Below are positions 1-6,939 of a DNA stretch of 25,004 bases, one piece after another. The stretch is from positions 1-25,004 of the forward strand of contig CAZWVJ010000025.1 in the NCBI GenBank assembly GCA_964636865.1. The letters run 5' to 3'. The notes under the pieces were generated by a model. That model made no database searches. It was given only the letters and a program-made list of their open reading frames with translations, and was not told the origin of the DNA. Both the position numbers and the translations under genes were made by a program. How positions within the stretch are numbered: the stretch's first letter is position 1; the number at the start of each line of letters is the position of its first letter. Origin of the DNA: B1SED10-75 sp964636865 (GTDB lineage: Bacteria > Bacillota > Dethiobacteria > DTU022 > PWGO01).

Positions 1-198
1 ATTAAGAAGGCAATATATATTAACTCTCTCCCATAGGAGGCAAATACCCGCTATAAACCAGGCTGAGTAGCCACACTATAAACAGTAATATTAAGAAGGC
101 AATATATATTAACTCTCTCCCATAGGAGGCAAATACCCGCTATATCTTTTCTTTCCAATCGACATCTCCTAATTAGCCCTCTCCCATAGGGGCGAATA
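1..198. repeat. 55-bp perfect direct repeat plus degenerate third copy, after glyS
   Basis: Positions 1-55 and 90-144 are identical over 55 bases, beginning ATTAAGAAGGC and ending ACCCGCTATA. A shorter diverged copy lies at 172-198 (ATTAGCCCTCTCCCATAGG onward). Each copy contains a small hairpin around CCATAGG, with CTCC/GGAG arms in the perfect copies. The copies sit in the 3' flank of glyS, and the first may continue to the left of the window. The region has no credible ORF and no clear intrinsic terminator. The copy at 8335-8366 after ybeY has a similar plan (ATTAAC, CTCTC, hairpin, AAT), which suggests a common family; that link is an inference. Confidence 0.8.
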
Positions 199-222
199 TT
201 TAATCTCCGTTCTTCAAACAAG

Positions 223-2325
223 TCATTCATAAGAACCACGGATGAGGGAAAAGTCGGCGTAAAGGTTAAATAAGCCCTGCAAACGCTTAAGCAGGTTAAG
301 ACGATTTTGGCGCACATCATCTTTATCTACCATGACCATTACGTGGTCAAAAAACTTATCCACCGGTTCCCGCAGACTGCTCAAAATCAGCAAAAGTTCT
401 TTATAATCTGCATTTTGCCGGGCGGTCCGCAACTGCCCTTCTTTTTCCAGCGCCGCTTCCCAGAGTTCTTTTTCCGCCTGCTCTTCCAGGAGGGAAGGAT
501 TAACCTCGCCGCTTTCATTAGCTTTGCGGGCAAGGTTATTTACCCTGGTGTAGGCAACGGAAATATCCTGAAAGAACTGTTCCTGCAGGGAATTATTAAG
601 GAGCAGCGCCCGACGGTACAAATCTACTATATTTTCATAGGGGACGGCCAAAACCGCCTCCACCACATCATGAGGCAGGCCCTTTTCTTCCTGAAAAATA
701 TAACGAACCCGCTGCTCTAAGAAATCCAGGAGTTTTTTCTCGGATTCTTCTACCTCGGCCTCCCCTGTTTGCTCAATGTTATTTTCTTTTCGGATTCCCG
801 CCAGGGCTTCTTTAACCAGCAGAGGCAAAGACACGGAGATTTCTTTCTCCAGTAATATCTGGATTAACCCCAACGCCTGCCTGCGCAAAGCATAAGGATC
901 CTGCGAACCGGTGGGCTGGATTCCCGCCATAAAACACCCGGCCAGGGTATCTATCCGGTCACTTACCGAAACCAGCGTTCCTTCCACGGTTTCGGGGAGT
1001 TTGTCGCCGGCAAATCCGGGCAAGTAATGCTCATGCAGGGCCCATGCCACCTGTTCTTCTTCTCCGCTGAGGAAAGCATATTCCCGCCCCATGGTTCCCT
1101 GCAGTTCCGGAAATTCTTTTACCATCTGGGTGATCAGGTCCGCCTTGCATAGATATGCTGCCCGCACCGCCCGATTTGTTACTTCCTCAGATAGCTCCAA
1201 ATTGCCGCTTAAAAACACGGTTAAATTTTTTATCCTCTCGCTTTTGTCATAGAGGCTGCCGAGGGATTCCTGGAAAAGCACTCTTTTGAGGCCGGGAACA
1301 TGTTCTTCCAAATTGCAGGCAGTGTCTTCCCGATAAAAGAAACCGGCATCGGCCAGACGGGCTTCCAGCACTTTTTCATATCCTCTGCGGGTATATTCGC
1401 TGTACAAATTATTGCTAACCCCCATGAAAAGTGGCAGTAACTCCCCCGTAGATGGAGAAACTACGGGGAAAAACCGCTGATGAACGTGCATGGTGGTTAT
1501 CAAAACTTCCCGGGGGATTTGCAGGTAACTTTCATTAAAAGAGCCCGCAATAACCACGGGGTACTCCACCAGGAAGCATACATCTTCCAACAAATCGGGA
1601 GGATAAAGAGGTTTGCCTCCCATCTCCGCCCCTTTTTCTTCAAGCTGCCGCACAATAGATTCCCGGCGGCTGTTTTCATCCAAAACTACAAATCCTTCCC
1701 GCATAATATCAAAATAATCATCGGCATGGGGGACTTCATAGCTGCCCTCGGAAAGAACACGGTGTCCGTAGGTATGGCGTCCCGACGCTACTCCCGCATA
1801 CTCAAATTTAACTTCCGCCTTTCCATAAACACACAGCAGCCATCGAATGGGACGGGCAAAACGGGTGCCTCCTTTTTCCCAATACATGGAGCGGGGAAAA
1901 CGGAGAGAATCGATTATTTCCGGCACAAGACGGGGAAGCAGTTCTTCCGTATCTTTTCCGGGTATCTCCCGGAAAGCCCAGAGGTATTCTGCCCGGTTAA
2001 CATGTTCTCTCACCAGGTCATCAACTTCTACTCCTGAACTTCGGGCAAAACCCAAAGCTGCCTGGGTGGGTTCCCCGTTTTCGTCAAACGCCTTATCTAC
2101 AGGAGGGCCTTTGATTTTTTCGGTGAGATCTTCCTGCCTCCCGGCCACCTCTTCCACATATAAAACCAGCCGACGCGGCGTGGCCCAGCTGCCAACCTGC
2201 GCATACTTTACGCGGTTTTCCCCTAAAACCCTGCCGGTTATTTCTTTTAGCTGCTCCACCGCCGAAGGTAAATAACGGGAAGGAATTTCTTCGCATCCAA
2301 TTTCCAGAATTAAATTAGCAGGCAC
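223..2325 (-). CDS. glyS: Glycyl-tRNA synthetase beta subunit
   Basis: This is the beta subunit of the bacterial alpha2-beta2 glycyl-tRNA synthetase. With GlyQ it charges tRNA-Gly in the cytoplasm; the beta chain carries the tRNA-binding and HD-like parts. It is recognised by its start (ANLILEIGCEEIPSRYLP), the central CKADLITQMVKEFPELQG block and a length of about 700 residues, which is normal. The open frame extends to a GTG at 2334, but AGGAGG ends 8 nt before a second in-frame GTG at 2325, so I prefer 2325 (700 aa). The gene overlaps the end of glyQ by 11 nt, so the pair is translationally coupled. It is the last gene of the era-recO-glyQ-glyS run. Family assignment is certain; the exact start is less so. 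Confidence 0.97.
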   Translation of the reverse strand: MPANLILEIGCEEIPSRYLPSAVEQLKEITGRVLGENRVKYAQVGSWATPRRLVLYVEEVAGRQEDLTEKIKGPPVDKAFDENGEPTQAALGFARSSGVEVDDLVREHVNRAEYLWAFREIPGKDTEELLPRLVPEIIDSLRFPRSMYWEKGGTRFARPIRWLLCVYGKAEVKFEYAGVASGRHTYGHRVLSEGSYEVPHADDYFDIMREGFVVLDENSRRESIVRQLEEKGAEMGGKPLYPPDLLEDVCFLVEYPVVIAGSFNESYLQIPREVLITTMHVHQRFFPVVSPSTGELLPLFMGVSNNLYSEYTRRGYEKVLEARLADAGFFYREDTACNLEEHVPGLKRVLFQESLGSLYDKSERIKNLTVFLSGNLELSEEVTNRAVRAAYLCKADLITQMVKEFPELQGTMGREYAFLSGEEEQVAWALHEHYLPGFAGDKLPETVEGTLVSVSDRIDTLAGCFMAGIQPTGSQDPYALRRQALGLIQILLEKEISVSLPLLVKEALAGIRKENNIEQTGEAEVEESEKKLLDFLEQRVRYIFQEEKGLPHDVVEAVLAVPYENIVDLYRRALLLNNSLQEQFFQDISVAYTRVNNLARKANESGEVNPSLLEEQAEKELWEAALEKEGQLRTARQNADYKELLLILSSLREPVDKFFDHVMVMVDKDDVRQNRLNLLKRLQGLFNLYADFSLIRGSYE

Positions 2326-3202
2326 CTGCTTCACCTCCTGACAGAAGAGGATAGCCTTGCTCGGCGCGCTGTTCCAAATACGCTTTTGCGCTTAAGCGAG
2401 CCAGGTTGCGCACGCGGGCAATATAGCCGGTGCGCTCGGTGACGCTTATGGCTCCGCGGGCTTCCAAAAGGTTGAATATATGCGAGCATTTTAAGATGTA
2501 ATCATAAGCGGGCATGACCAGGTTTTTGTCCAATAAATTGCGCGCTTCTTTTTCAAAAAGGCCAAAAATCTGCTGGAGCATCTCCAAGTCGGCTTCTTCA
2601 AAGCTGTAATAAGAATGCTCCCGCTCCGCTCCCTGAAAAAGATCACCGTAAGTAATGCCTTCTTTCCACCACAAGTGGAATACATTATCTTTATCCTGTA
2701 TATACATGGCAATACGCTCTAATCCGTAAGTAATCTCCACAGAAACTTCTTCCACGTCAAAACCTCCCACCTGTTGGAAATAGGTGAACTGCGTAATTTC
2801 CAAACCGTCAAGCCATACTTCCCAGCCCAACCCCCAAGCTCCAAGGGTGGGAGACTCCCAGTTATCTTCCACGAAACGGATGTCGTGGTAACGCGGGTCT
2901 ATGCCCAGGGCTTTCAGGCTTTCCAGGTAAAGTTCCAAGATATTTTCAGGAGAAGGCTTCACAATAACCTGAAATTGCAAGTGCTGATAAAGGCGATTGG
3001 GATTTTCCCCATAGCGCCCGTCCGCAGGCCTGCGTGATGGTTCCAGGTAAGCTACCGCCCATTTTTCCGGGCCCAACGCCCTCAAAAAAGTGGCCGGGTT
3101 CATGGTGCCCGCTCCTTTTTCCACATCATGAGGATACCATAAGAGACAGCCTTCCTTCATCCAGAACTGTTCCAGGTTGGTGACAATATTTTGAAAATAC
3201 AA
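2315..3202 (-). CDS. glyQ: Glycyl-tRNA synthetase alpha subunit
   Basis: This is the catalytic alpha subunit of the two-chain glycyl-tRNA synthetase (class II aaRS fold), which activates glycine with ATP. The family signatures DVEKGAGTMNPATFLRALGP and EPSRRPADGRYGENPNRL are present near residues 25-70. The length of 295 aa is typical. The start is TTG (Leu codon read as Met), 7 nt after a G-rich SD (GAGGGGG); no upstream ATG fits better. The gene lies 28 nt after recO and overlaps glyS. No T-box leader precedes it, because recO is directly upstream, so charging-dependent control is not evident here. Confidence 0.97.
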   Translation of the reverse strand: MYFQNIVTNLEQFWMKEGCLLWYPHDVEKGAGTMNPATFLRALGPEKWAVAYLEPSRRPADGRYGENPNRLYQHLQFQVIVKPSPENILELYLESLKALGIDPRYHDIRFVEDNWESPTLGAWGLGWEVWLDGLEITQFTYFQQVGGFDVEEVSVEITYGLERIAMYIQDKDNVFHLWWKEGITYGDLFQGAEREHSYYSFEEADLEMLQQIFGLFEKEARNLLDKNLVMPAYDYILKCSHIFNLLEARGAISVTERTGYIARVRNLARLSAKAYLEQRAEQGYPLLSGGEAGAC

Positions 3203-3230
3203 AGTAATACCCCCTCTTCCTGCCTCGGTT

Positions 3231-4019
3231 TCAGTTTTTTATTTCCCGGGAAATTTCTTTATTATTTTGCGGGTAATTTTCCGGGAAATTTTGCTTAATA
3301 TATTTTAAGGATTTACACTCTTCTATCTCTAAATAATACTGGATGAGCCCTATGGTAAAGTCAAGCAGTTCTCTTTTCTGGGAAGAATTTGCCCGCAGAA
3401 CGCTTAATTTCGTCAAATCGTGAGCCAGAAAATAGTTGACCAGGGCATAAGACCCGGGCGCAAAAGGCCGGAACCGGGCATCCCCGTCAGCGCAATTCCG
3501 GCAAACCAACCCCCCTAAGCGTGGGCTGGCAAAACTTTTTTCCCCGCTGCTGCAAACCACGCATCCATCTAAGTAAGGACGATAACCGGCGGCAGCAAGC
3601 AGTTTCATTTCAAACGCCCGGGATAAAATAAAATAGTCTTTGTTCACCTCCAGGGCTTTCCAACCTTCCAGCAGCAATTCAAAAATCTCCGGCATTTGCT
3701 CGCCTTCCACCAGCAAGCGCTCCACCAGTTCGTTGAAATAGCAGGCATGGGCATAAGCAGCCGGATTTTCCTGCAGATAAGTAAACGTTTCCAGAATATC
3801 CTGCTGGATGATAGTAGGCAGAGTTTTGCCCCGGAACAGATCGTAGTGGGCATACACAAAAAGGTCTACCCCGGCCGCCAGCTTGCTTTTAGTTTTACGC
3901 GCGCCCTTGGCTACGGCATTAATTTTCCCTTTTTCCAGGGTAAGGAGCGTCAACAGCCGGTCTGCCTCACCCAGGGGGCGGGTTCTTAAAACCAACGCTT
4001 CTGTTTTAAAGTATCTCAT
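3231..4019 (-). CDS. recO: DNA repair protein RecO
   Basis: RecO is a recombination mediator that works with RecR and RecF to load RecA onto SSB-coated single strands. The N-terminal OB-fold (about residues 1-80, with TEALVLRTRPLGEADRLLTL) is followed by a helical domain and a zinc-binding site of C153-x2-C156 and C173-x2-C176. The length of 262 aa is normal. The ATG at 4019 has no SD: the preceding bases (minus strand) read CCTGAAACAAG-ATG, and a two-hairpin repeat abuts the start codon directly. The same repeat precedes mtaB. Era lies upstream and glyQ 28 nt downstream, as in many Firmicutes. Confidence 0.96.
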   Translation of the reverse strand: MRYFKTEALVLRTRPLGEADRLLTLLTLEKGKINAVAKGARKTKSKLAAGVDLFVYAHYDLFRGKTLPTIIQQDILETFTYLQENPAAYAHACYFNELVERLLVEGEQMPEIFELLLEGWKALEVNKDYFILSRAFEMKLLAAAGYRPYLDGCVVCSSGEKSFASPRLGGLVCRNCADGDARFRPFAPGSYALVNYFLAHDLTKLSVLRANSSQKRELLDFTIGLIQYYLEIEECKSLKYIKQNFPENYPQNNKEISREIKN

Positions 4020-4098
4020 CTTGTTTCAGGCGAGGATATTCCCACTTCTATGCAATAGCAAATGGGTGAGGAATCGCCGTTCCTCCTTTCTATAAGCA
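4017..4098 (-). repeat. Two-hairpin repeat element, copy A, abutting the recO start
   Basis: Read on the minus strand, this segment runs from CTTGCTTATAG to AAACAAG-ATG. It contains hairpin 1 (GAGGAA-CGGCGA-TTCCTC) and hairpin 2 (CCCATTT ... AAGTGGG, one G-T wobble). The loop of hairpin 1 carries GGCGA, which is complementary to TCGCC in the tail just before the start codon, so a pseudoknot is possible. A second copy with the same plan lies at 16608-16690 before mtaB. Similarity between the copies stops at the start codon. It could be a leftover end of an IS200/IS605-type element or a shared leader; the sequence alone does not decide. Confidence 0.75.
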
Positions 4099-4140
4099 AG
4101 TTACCGGTTCGTTCTGAAAGCTTTAGGTAGTTGACAGCTA

Positions 4141-5031
4141 TCACTCTTCTCCGTAACCCAGGTTTTTTAATACCCGTTCCCGGTTGCGCCAGCTTGGGCT
4201 GACCTTAACCCAAAGGTCCAAGAATACATGACTGTCTAAAAGATTCTCAATCTCGGGCCTTGCCAGAGAACCTATTTCCCGCAGCATTCCACCTTCTTTG
4301 CCAATGATGATGCCTTTTTGTGATTCTCTTTCCACATAAATAACCGCCCTTATGTCAATTAATTCCCGGTTTTCCCGAGGTTTCATCTCTTCTACATCCA
4401 CGGCTATGGAAAAAGGCACTTCCTCCCGGGTAAGATGTAAAACTTTTTCCCGGATCAATTCACTTACTTCAAAGTACTCCGGCCGGTCGGTAATCATATC
4501 AGGCGGGTAATACTGGGGACCCTCCGGCAGGTAATTGAGTATTTCCGGGATTATCTTCTCCATATTCTCCCCGTAAAGGGCAGAAACCATAAATAGGGCT
4601 TCGAAAGGATATATTTCCCCGTATTCCCGTAAATGCTCTTCAATTTTTTCGGCCGCAGCCAGGTCTTTCTTATTTAATACTAAAAACACGGGCGTATCCA
4701 CTTCCCCGAGGAGATCTACAATATAGCGATCACCTTTGCCGGGAGGTTCCCGCATATCCCCCATAAACAAAATTAAATCTACATCTTCCAAGGTATTCCG
4801 CGCGCTCCGGACCATGTGCCACCCCAGCCTGTGCTTGGGCTTATGGATTCCCGGGGTATCCACAAAAATAATTTGAAAAGTATCCGCAGAAACCACCGCA
4901 TGGATTTGGTTACGCGTGGTCTGCGGCTTATCCGATATTATGGCCGCTTTACTTCCTACCAACGCATTTACCAGGGTAGATTTGCCTACATTAGGCCTGC
5001 CGATAACTGCCACAAACCCCGAACGAAACAT
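4141..5031 (-). CDS. era: GTPase Era, 16S rRNA maturation
   Basis: Era is an essential GTPase that binds the 3' end of 16S rRNA during 30S assembly. G1 is GRPNVGKS (11-18), G3 is DTPG (58-61) and G4 is NKKD (120-123). A C-terminal KH RNA-binding domain (about 200-285) includes GIIIGKEGGMLREIG. The length of 296 aa is typical. The ATG at 5031 is preceded by a distant GGGAG, about 16 nt away. It heads era-recO-glyQ-glyS. Upstream a TATAAT on the minus strand (5112-5117) could be a -10 box but lacks a good -35. YbeY, another 16S rRNA-processing factor, lies in the next cluster upstream. Confidence 0.97.
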   Translation of the reverse strand: MFRSGFVAVIGRPNVGKSTLVNALVGSKAAIISDKPQTTRNQIHAVVSADTFQIIFVDTPGIHKPKHRLGWHMVRSARNTLEDVDLILFMGDMREPPGKGDRYIVDLLGEVDTPVFLVLNKKDLAAAEKIEEHLREYGEIYPFEALFMVSALYGENMEKIIPEILNYLPEGPQYYPPDMITDRPEYFEVSELIREKVLHLTREEVPFSIAVDVEEMKPRENRELIDIRAVIYVERESQKGIIIGKEGGMLREIGSLARPEIENLLDSHVFLDLWVKVSPSWRNRERVLKNLGYGEE

Positions 5032-5182
5032 CAGCGAGCTTTCACTTCTCCCTTTTATTAGGCCATTCTTTATAATCTATGCCTTAGTTTTTTATGCCGC
5101 TTTAGTTTATTATTATAGGAAGCCCTCCCTATTTCCTGCTTCGGCCAAGCCCATTATTTGTAACTATTCAGAGGTGGAACTG

Positions 5183-5691
5183 TGGGACAGGGGGACAGGT
5201 CCCTTGTCCCATCGCCAGGTTTTGTTAGCAGGTAACCNNNNNNNNNNNNNNNNNNNNNNNNNNNNNNNNNNNNNNNNNNNNNNNNNNNNNNNNNNNNNNN
5301 NNNNNNNNNNNNNNNNNNNNNNNNNNNNNNNNNNNNNTTCCCTCCTGTCACCCCTTTGAATAGTTACCATTATTTGAACTGCTTATTTAGGAACTACTTT
5401 CTCGACAATTTACACCTTATAGTTTAAAATATTTATCATGGGACAGGGGGACAGGTCCCTTGTCCCATCGCCAGGTTTTGTTAGCAGGTAACCCCTCATA
5501 AAGGTAAGCGATGTGACAAGGGACCAGTCCCCGCAGTCCCACAGCTCTTAGATATAATTCACCTGCCACACCCGCATCCGGCGGCTTTTTCCCTCCTGTC
5601 ACCCCTTTGAATAGTTACCATTATTTGAACTGCTTATTTAGGAGCTACCTTCTCGACAACTTACACCCAATAGTTTAAAATATTTATCAAG
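5183..5691. repeat. Tandem pair of ~250-bp units, each built on a GGGAC REP doublet
   Basis: Unit 1 (5183-5437) and unit 2 (5439-5691) start with the same 55 bases and end with about 100 bases differing at 5 sites. Each unit opens with a 29-base imperfect palindrome beginning TGGGACAGGGGGACAGG. In unit 2 an inverted partner, TGTGACAAGGGACCAGTCCC onward, lies at 5512-5543, giving the doublet layout of REP/REPIN elements. In unit 1 that partner falls in the N gap. The offset between units is 256 before the gap and 251 after it, so a gap matching unit 2 would be 95 bases. Such elements are often spread by REP-associated tyrosine transposases; none is in the window. Confidence 0.8.
5238..5337. 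other. Assembly gap (100 N)
   Basis: Exactly 100 undetermined bases lie inside the first unit of the tandem repeat. The round number suggests a placeholder of unknown true length. Comparison with the second unit predicts about 95 bases if the copies are colinear. Confidence 0.98.
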
Positions 5692-5753
5692 CAAGAGTAA
5701 ATCTTTCAGCCGGAAAAACACAAAAAAATTTATACCTTAAAGGAGCAAGCGGC

Positions 5754-5969
5754 TTGTCAATGCGCAACACTCAAAAAAATACTAACCCAGATGACCAAAA
5801 CAAAGAAGAATGGAAAGCAAAAGGGAACAGGGCTATGATTATCAATATTATTTTCTTTGCGGTTCTTTTTATGGGTATAATCCTGGTTCCTTTATACGGC
5901 CTGCTGACAGCATCCATCATTGTTTTAATTCTGTTTGTGCCCGCAATCATTTATATTTATAAATTTTGA
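5754..5969 (+). CDS. Small two-helix membrane protein, unknown
   Basis: This is a 71-residue protein that I do not recognise. The first 26 residues are hydrophilic and rich in Asn, Lys and Gln (MSMRNTQKNTNPDDQNKEE), and two adjacent hydrophobic stretches at about 29-47 and 51-69 would form a helical hairpin in the membrane. The SD AAAGGAG (5739-5745) is 8 nt before a TTG at 5754 and 14 nt before an ATG at 5760, so TTG is the likelier start. It is the only plus-strand gene in this half of the window and lies between repeats. The SD and the clean hydrophobic pattern support a real gene; function cannot be inferred. Confidence 0.6.
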   Translation: MSMRNTQKNTNPDDQNKEEWKAKGNRAMIINIIFFAVLFMGIILVPLYGLLTASIIVLILFVPAIIYIYKF

Positions 5970-6255
5970 ATTCCCGGGGCAAAAAAAATCGATGTATGCA
6001 GGGCTTATATGGACTACTTCCTCTTTTAGAAGCGAGGGATTCCCGGTCAATCCGACTAATGTCGCGGGTTTACCGGGGCGCAAAGGTAAATAGTTTGGAG
6101 CAAAACTACATTCGTAAAAAGGTGCCCAAACTTCCCCAGGCACAAAAAGTAGCAGTTACCCCGATTTTTTCTGTCACCCAACCGGTTCTCGCCCGGTTTT
6201 CGCTAAAGCTTTACCGGCTCATCTCTGGCCTGTAGAGACAAAAGAATTCTTGGCG
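5970..6255. other. Gene-free, hairpin-rich segment between the small ORF and cdd
   Basis: No believable ORF is present. Several stems can be drawn on either strand: CGAC-TAAT-GTCG within CCCG ... CGGG (6042-6068), TTTACC ... GGTAAA (about 6069-6090), and GTGCC ... GGCAC (6122-6143). The last is followed on the minus strand by CTTTTT and may end the cdd transcript. I compared it by eye with common riboswitch consensus sequences (c-di-GMP-I, TPP, cobalamin, ydaO) and found no convincing match. Confidence 0.5.
6117..6143 (-). terminator. Possible intrinsic terminator after cdd
   Basis: On the minus strand GTGCC, a 12-nt loop and GGCAC are followed by CTTTTT. The 5-bp stem is short. The position, about 110 nt after the cdd stop, suits an end for the phoH-to-cdd transcript. 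Confidence 0.35.
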
Positions 6256-6270
6256 TTAAAAGTTAAAATA
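6241..6270 (-). repeat. 3'-end repeat (core AGAATTCTTGGC), copy at cdd
   Basis: On the plus strand this reads AGAATTCTTGGCGTTAAAAG followed by TTAAAA. It matches 8362-8388 after ybeY and, more loosely, 6880-6908 after the DUF881 gene. The cdd stop codon (6256-6258) lies inside this copy, so the last residues NF-stop are encoded by the repeat. A small hairpin precedes the core in each of the better copies. Confidence 0.65.
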
Positions 6271-6675
6271 CTCCCGGGGAGAGGTAAGATTTTCCGGGGA
6301 AAAAGGATGCGGCAGAAGCCGGGAAAGGTAAACCGTTAAGACTTCTTCTTTCAAATTTGAAGCCATTACTTCTATATCTCCCGCCAGTTCCCATAACACC
6401 TGGCGACATGCGCCACAGGGGAAAACAGGTTGTGCGCTGTCACCCACAACCGCCAGGGAAGTAAATTGGTAATGCCCGGACGTTATGGCATTAAAAACAG
6501 CCACCCTTTCCGCGCAGATAGTTAATCCGGAGGAGATGTTTTCGATGTTGGCTCCCGAAAAAACATCTCCTTCTGCCGTAAGTAAGGCTGCGCCCACCTG
6601 GAATCCTGAATAAGGCGCATAGGCTTTTTCTCTTGCTTTGCCGGCCGCAGAAATCAGCTCACTCGCTAAAACCAT
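6256..6675 (-). CDS. cdd: Cytidine deaminase
   Basis: This enzyme hydrolytically deaminates cytidine and deoxycytidine to uridine forms in pyrimidine salvage. Zinc ligands and the catalytic Glu are visible in the homotetrameric-type motifs CAE (C54, E56) and PCGAC (C87, C90). Substrate-binding residues lie in FQVGAAL and the GANIEN block. The ATG at 6675 gives 139 aa, the usual family size, with GAGAGG about 12 nt upstream. An ATG at 6741 would add 22 residues not typical of the family and has no SD. It is the last gene of the phoH cluster, separated from the DUF881 gene by 264 bp of non-coding DNA. Confidence 0.95.
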   Translation of the reverse strand: MVLASELISAAGKAREKAYAPYSGFQVGAALLTAEGDVFSGANIENISSGLTICAERVAVFNAITSGHYQFTSLAVVGDSAQPVFPCGACRQVLWELAGDIEVMASNLKEEVLTVYLSRLLPHPFSPENLTSPREYFNF

Positions 6676-6939
6676 ATTGTATGTCAACCTCTCTTTTAAA
6701 CTTTTTGCCAGGATAACGCCGATCCCTCTGTTTTTGTTCATATAAATATAAAAATTGAATTAATATTGCTATTTAAGGTTTCCATATAATCAACCTCGCT
6801 TATGCCGCGAGCGATTATTCTATAACATTGCTTTATAATTTTGCGAAGTTTCACCGCTTCACCTATCCCCCACAGCAGCAGGGAAGTTCTTGGCCTTACG
6901 ATTAAAAATAGTTACCGGTTAATAATTAATTGCCATTAA
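6676..6939. other. AT-rich intergenic segment between the DUF881 gene and cdd
   Basis: These 264 bases hold no ORF. On the minus strand a stem CTCGC-GGCATAA-GCGAG lies near 6806-6822, flanked by AATC and GATT. A third, diverged copy of the AGAATTCTTGGC repeat lies at 6880-6908 (GAAGTTCTTGGCCTTACGAT). No clear promoter could be assigned. Confidence 0.6.

Larger units (their letters stand above)
5032..5753. other. Gene-free repeat region with assembly gap
   Basis: These 722 bases lie between era (minus strand) and a small plus-strand ORF. They hold two head-to-tail copies of a roughly 250-bp unit and 100 N at 5238-5337. Short open frames here, such as those reading DKGPVPLSH, are translations of the repeats and are not believable genes. 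A short inverted repeat, GTAACTATTC near 5160, matches the reverse complement at 5361-5370. Confidence 0.85.

Noticed and set aside
51..320. 89-aa ORF at the left edge
   Set aside because: It overlaps the glyS 3' end in another frame and runs through the 55-bp repeats; no SD.
3203..3230. Possible T-box or glycine riboswitch upstream of glyQ
   Set aside because: Only 28 nt separate recO and glyQ; there is no room and no T-box motif.
5164..5602. Several short ORFs across the GGGAC repeats, including one ending DKYFKL
   Set aside because: They are translations of palindromic repeat DNA, one spans the N gap, and none has an SD or family features.
5925..6143. 72-aa minus-strand ORF overlapping the small membrane ORF
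   Set aside because: No SD, no recognisable domain, and it covers hairpin-rich non-coding DNA.
6000..6240. Possible c-di-GMP-I riboswitch from a GCGCAAAGGTAAAT string
   Set aside because: The tetraloop-receptor and second-stem consensus could not be found, and no suitable downstream gene is present on that strand.
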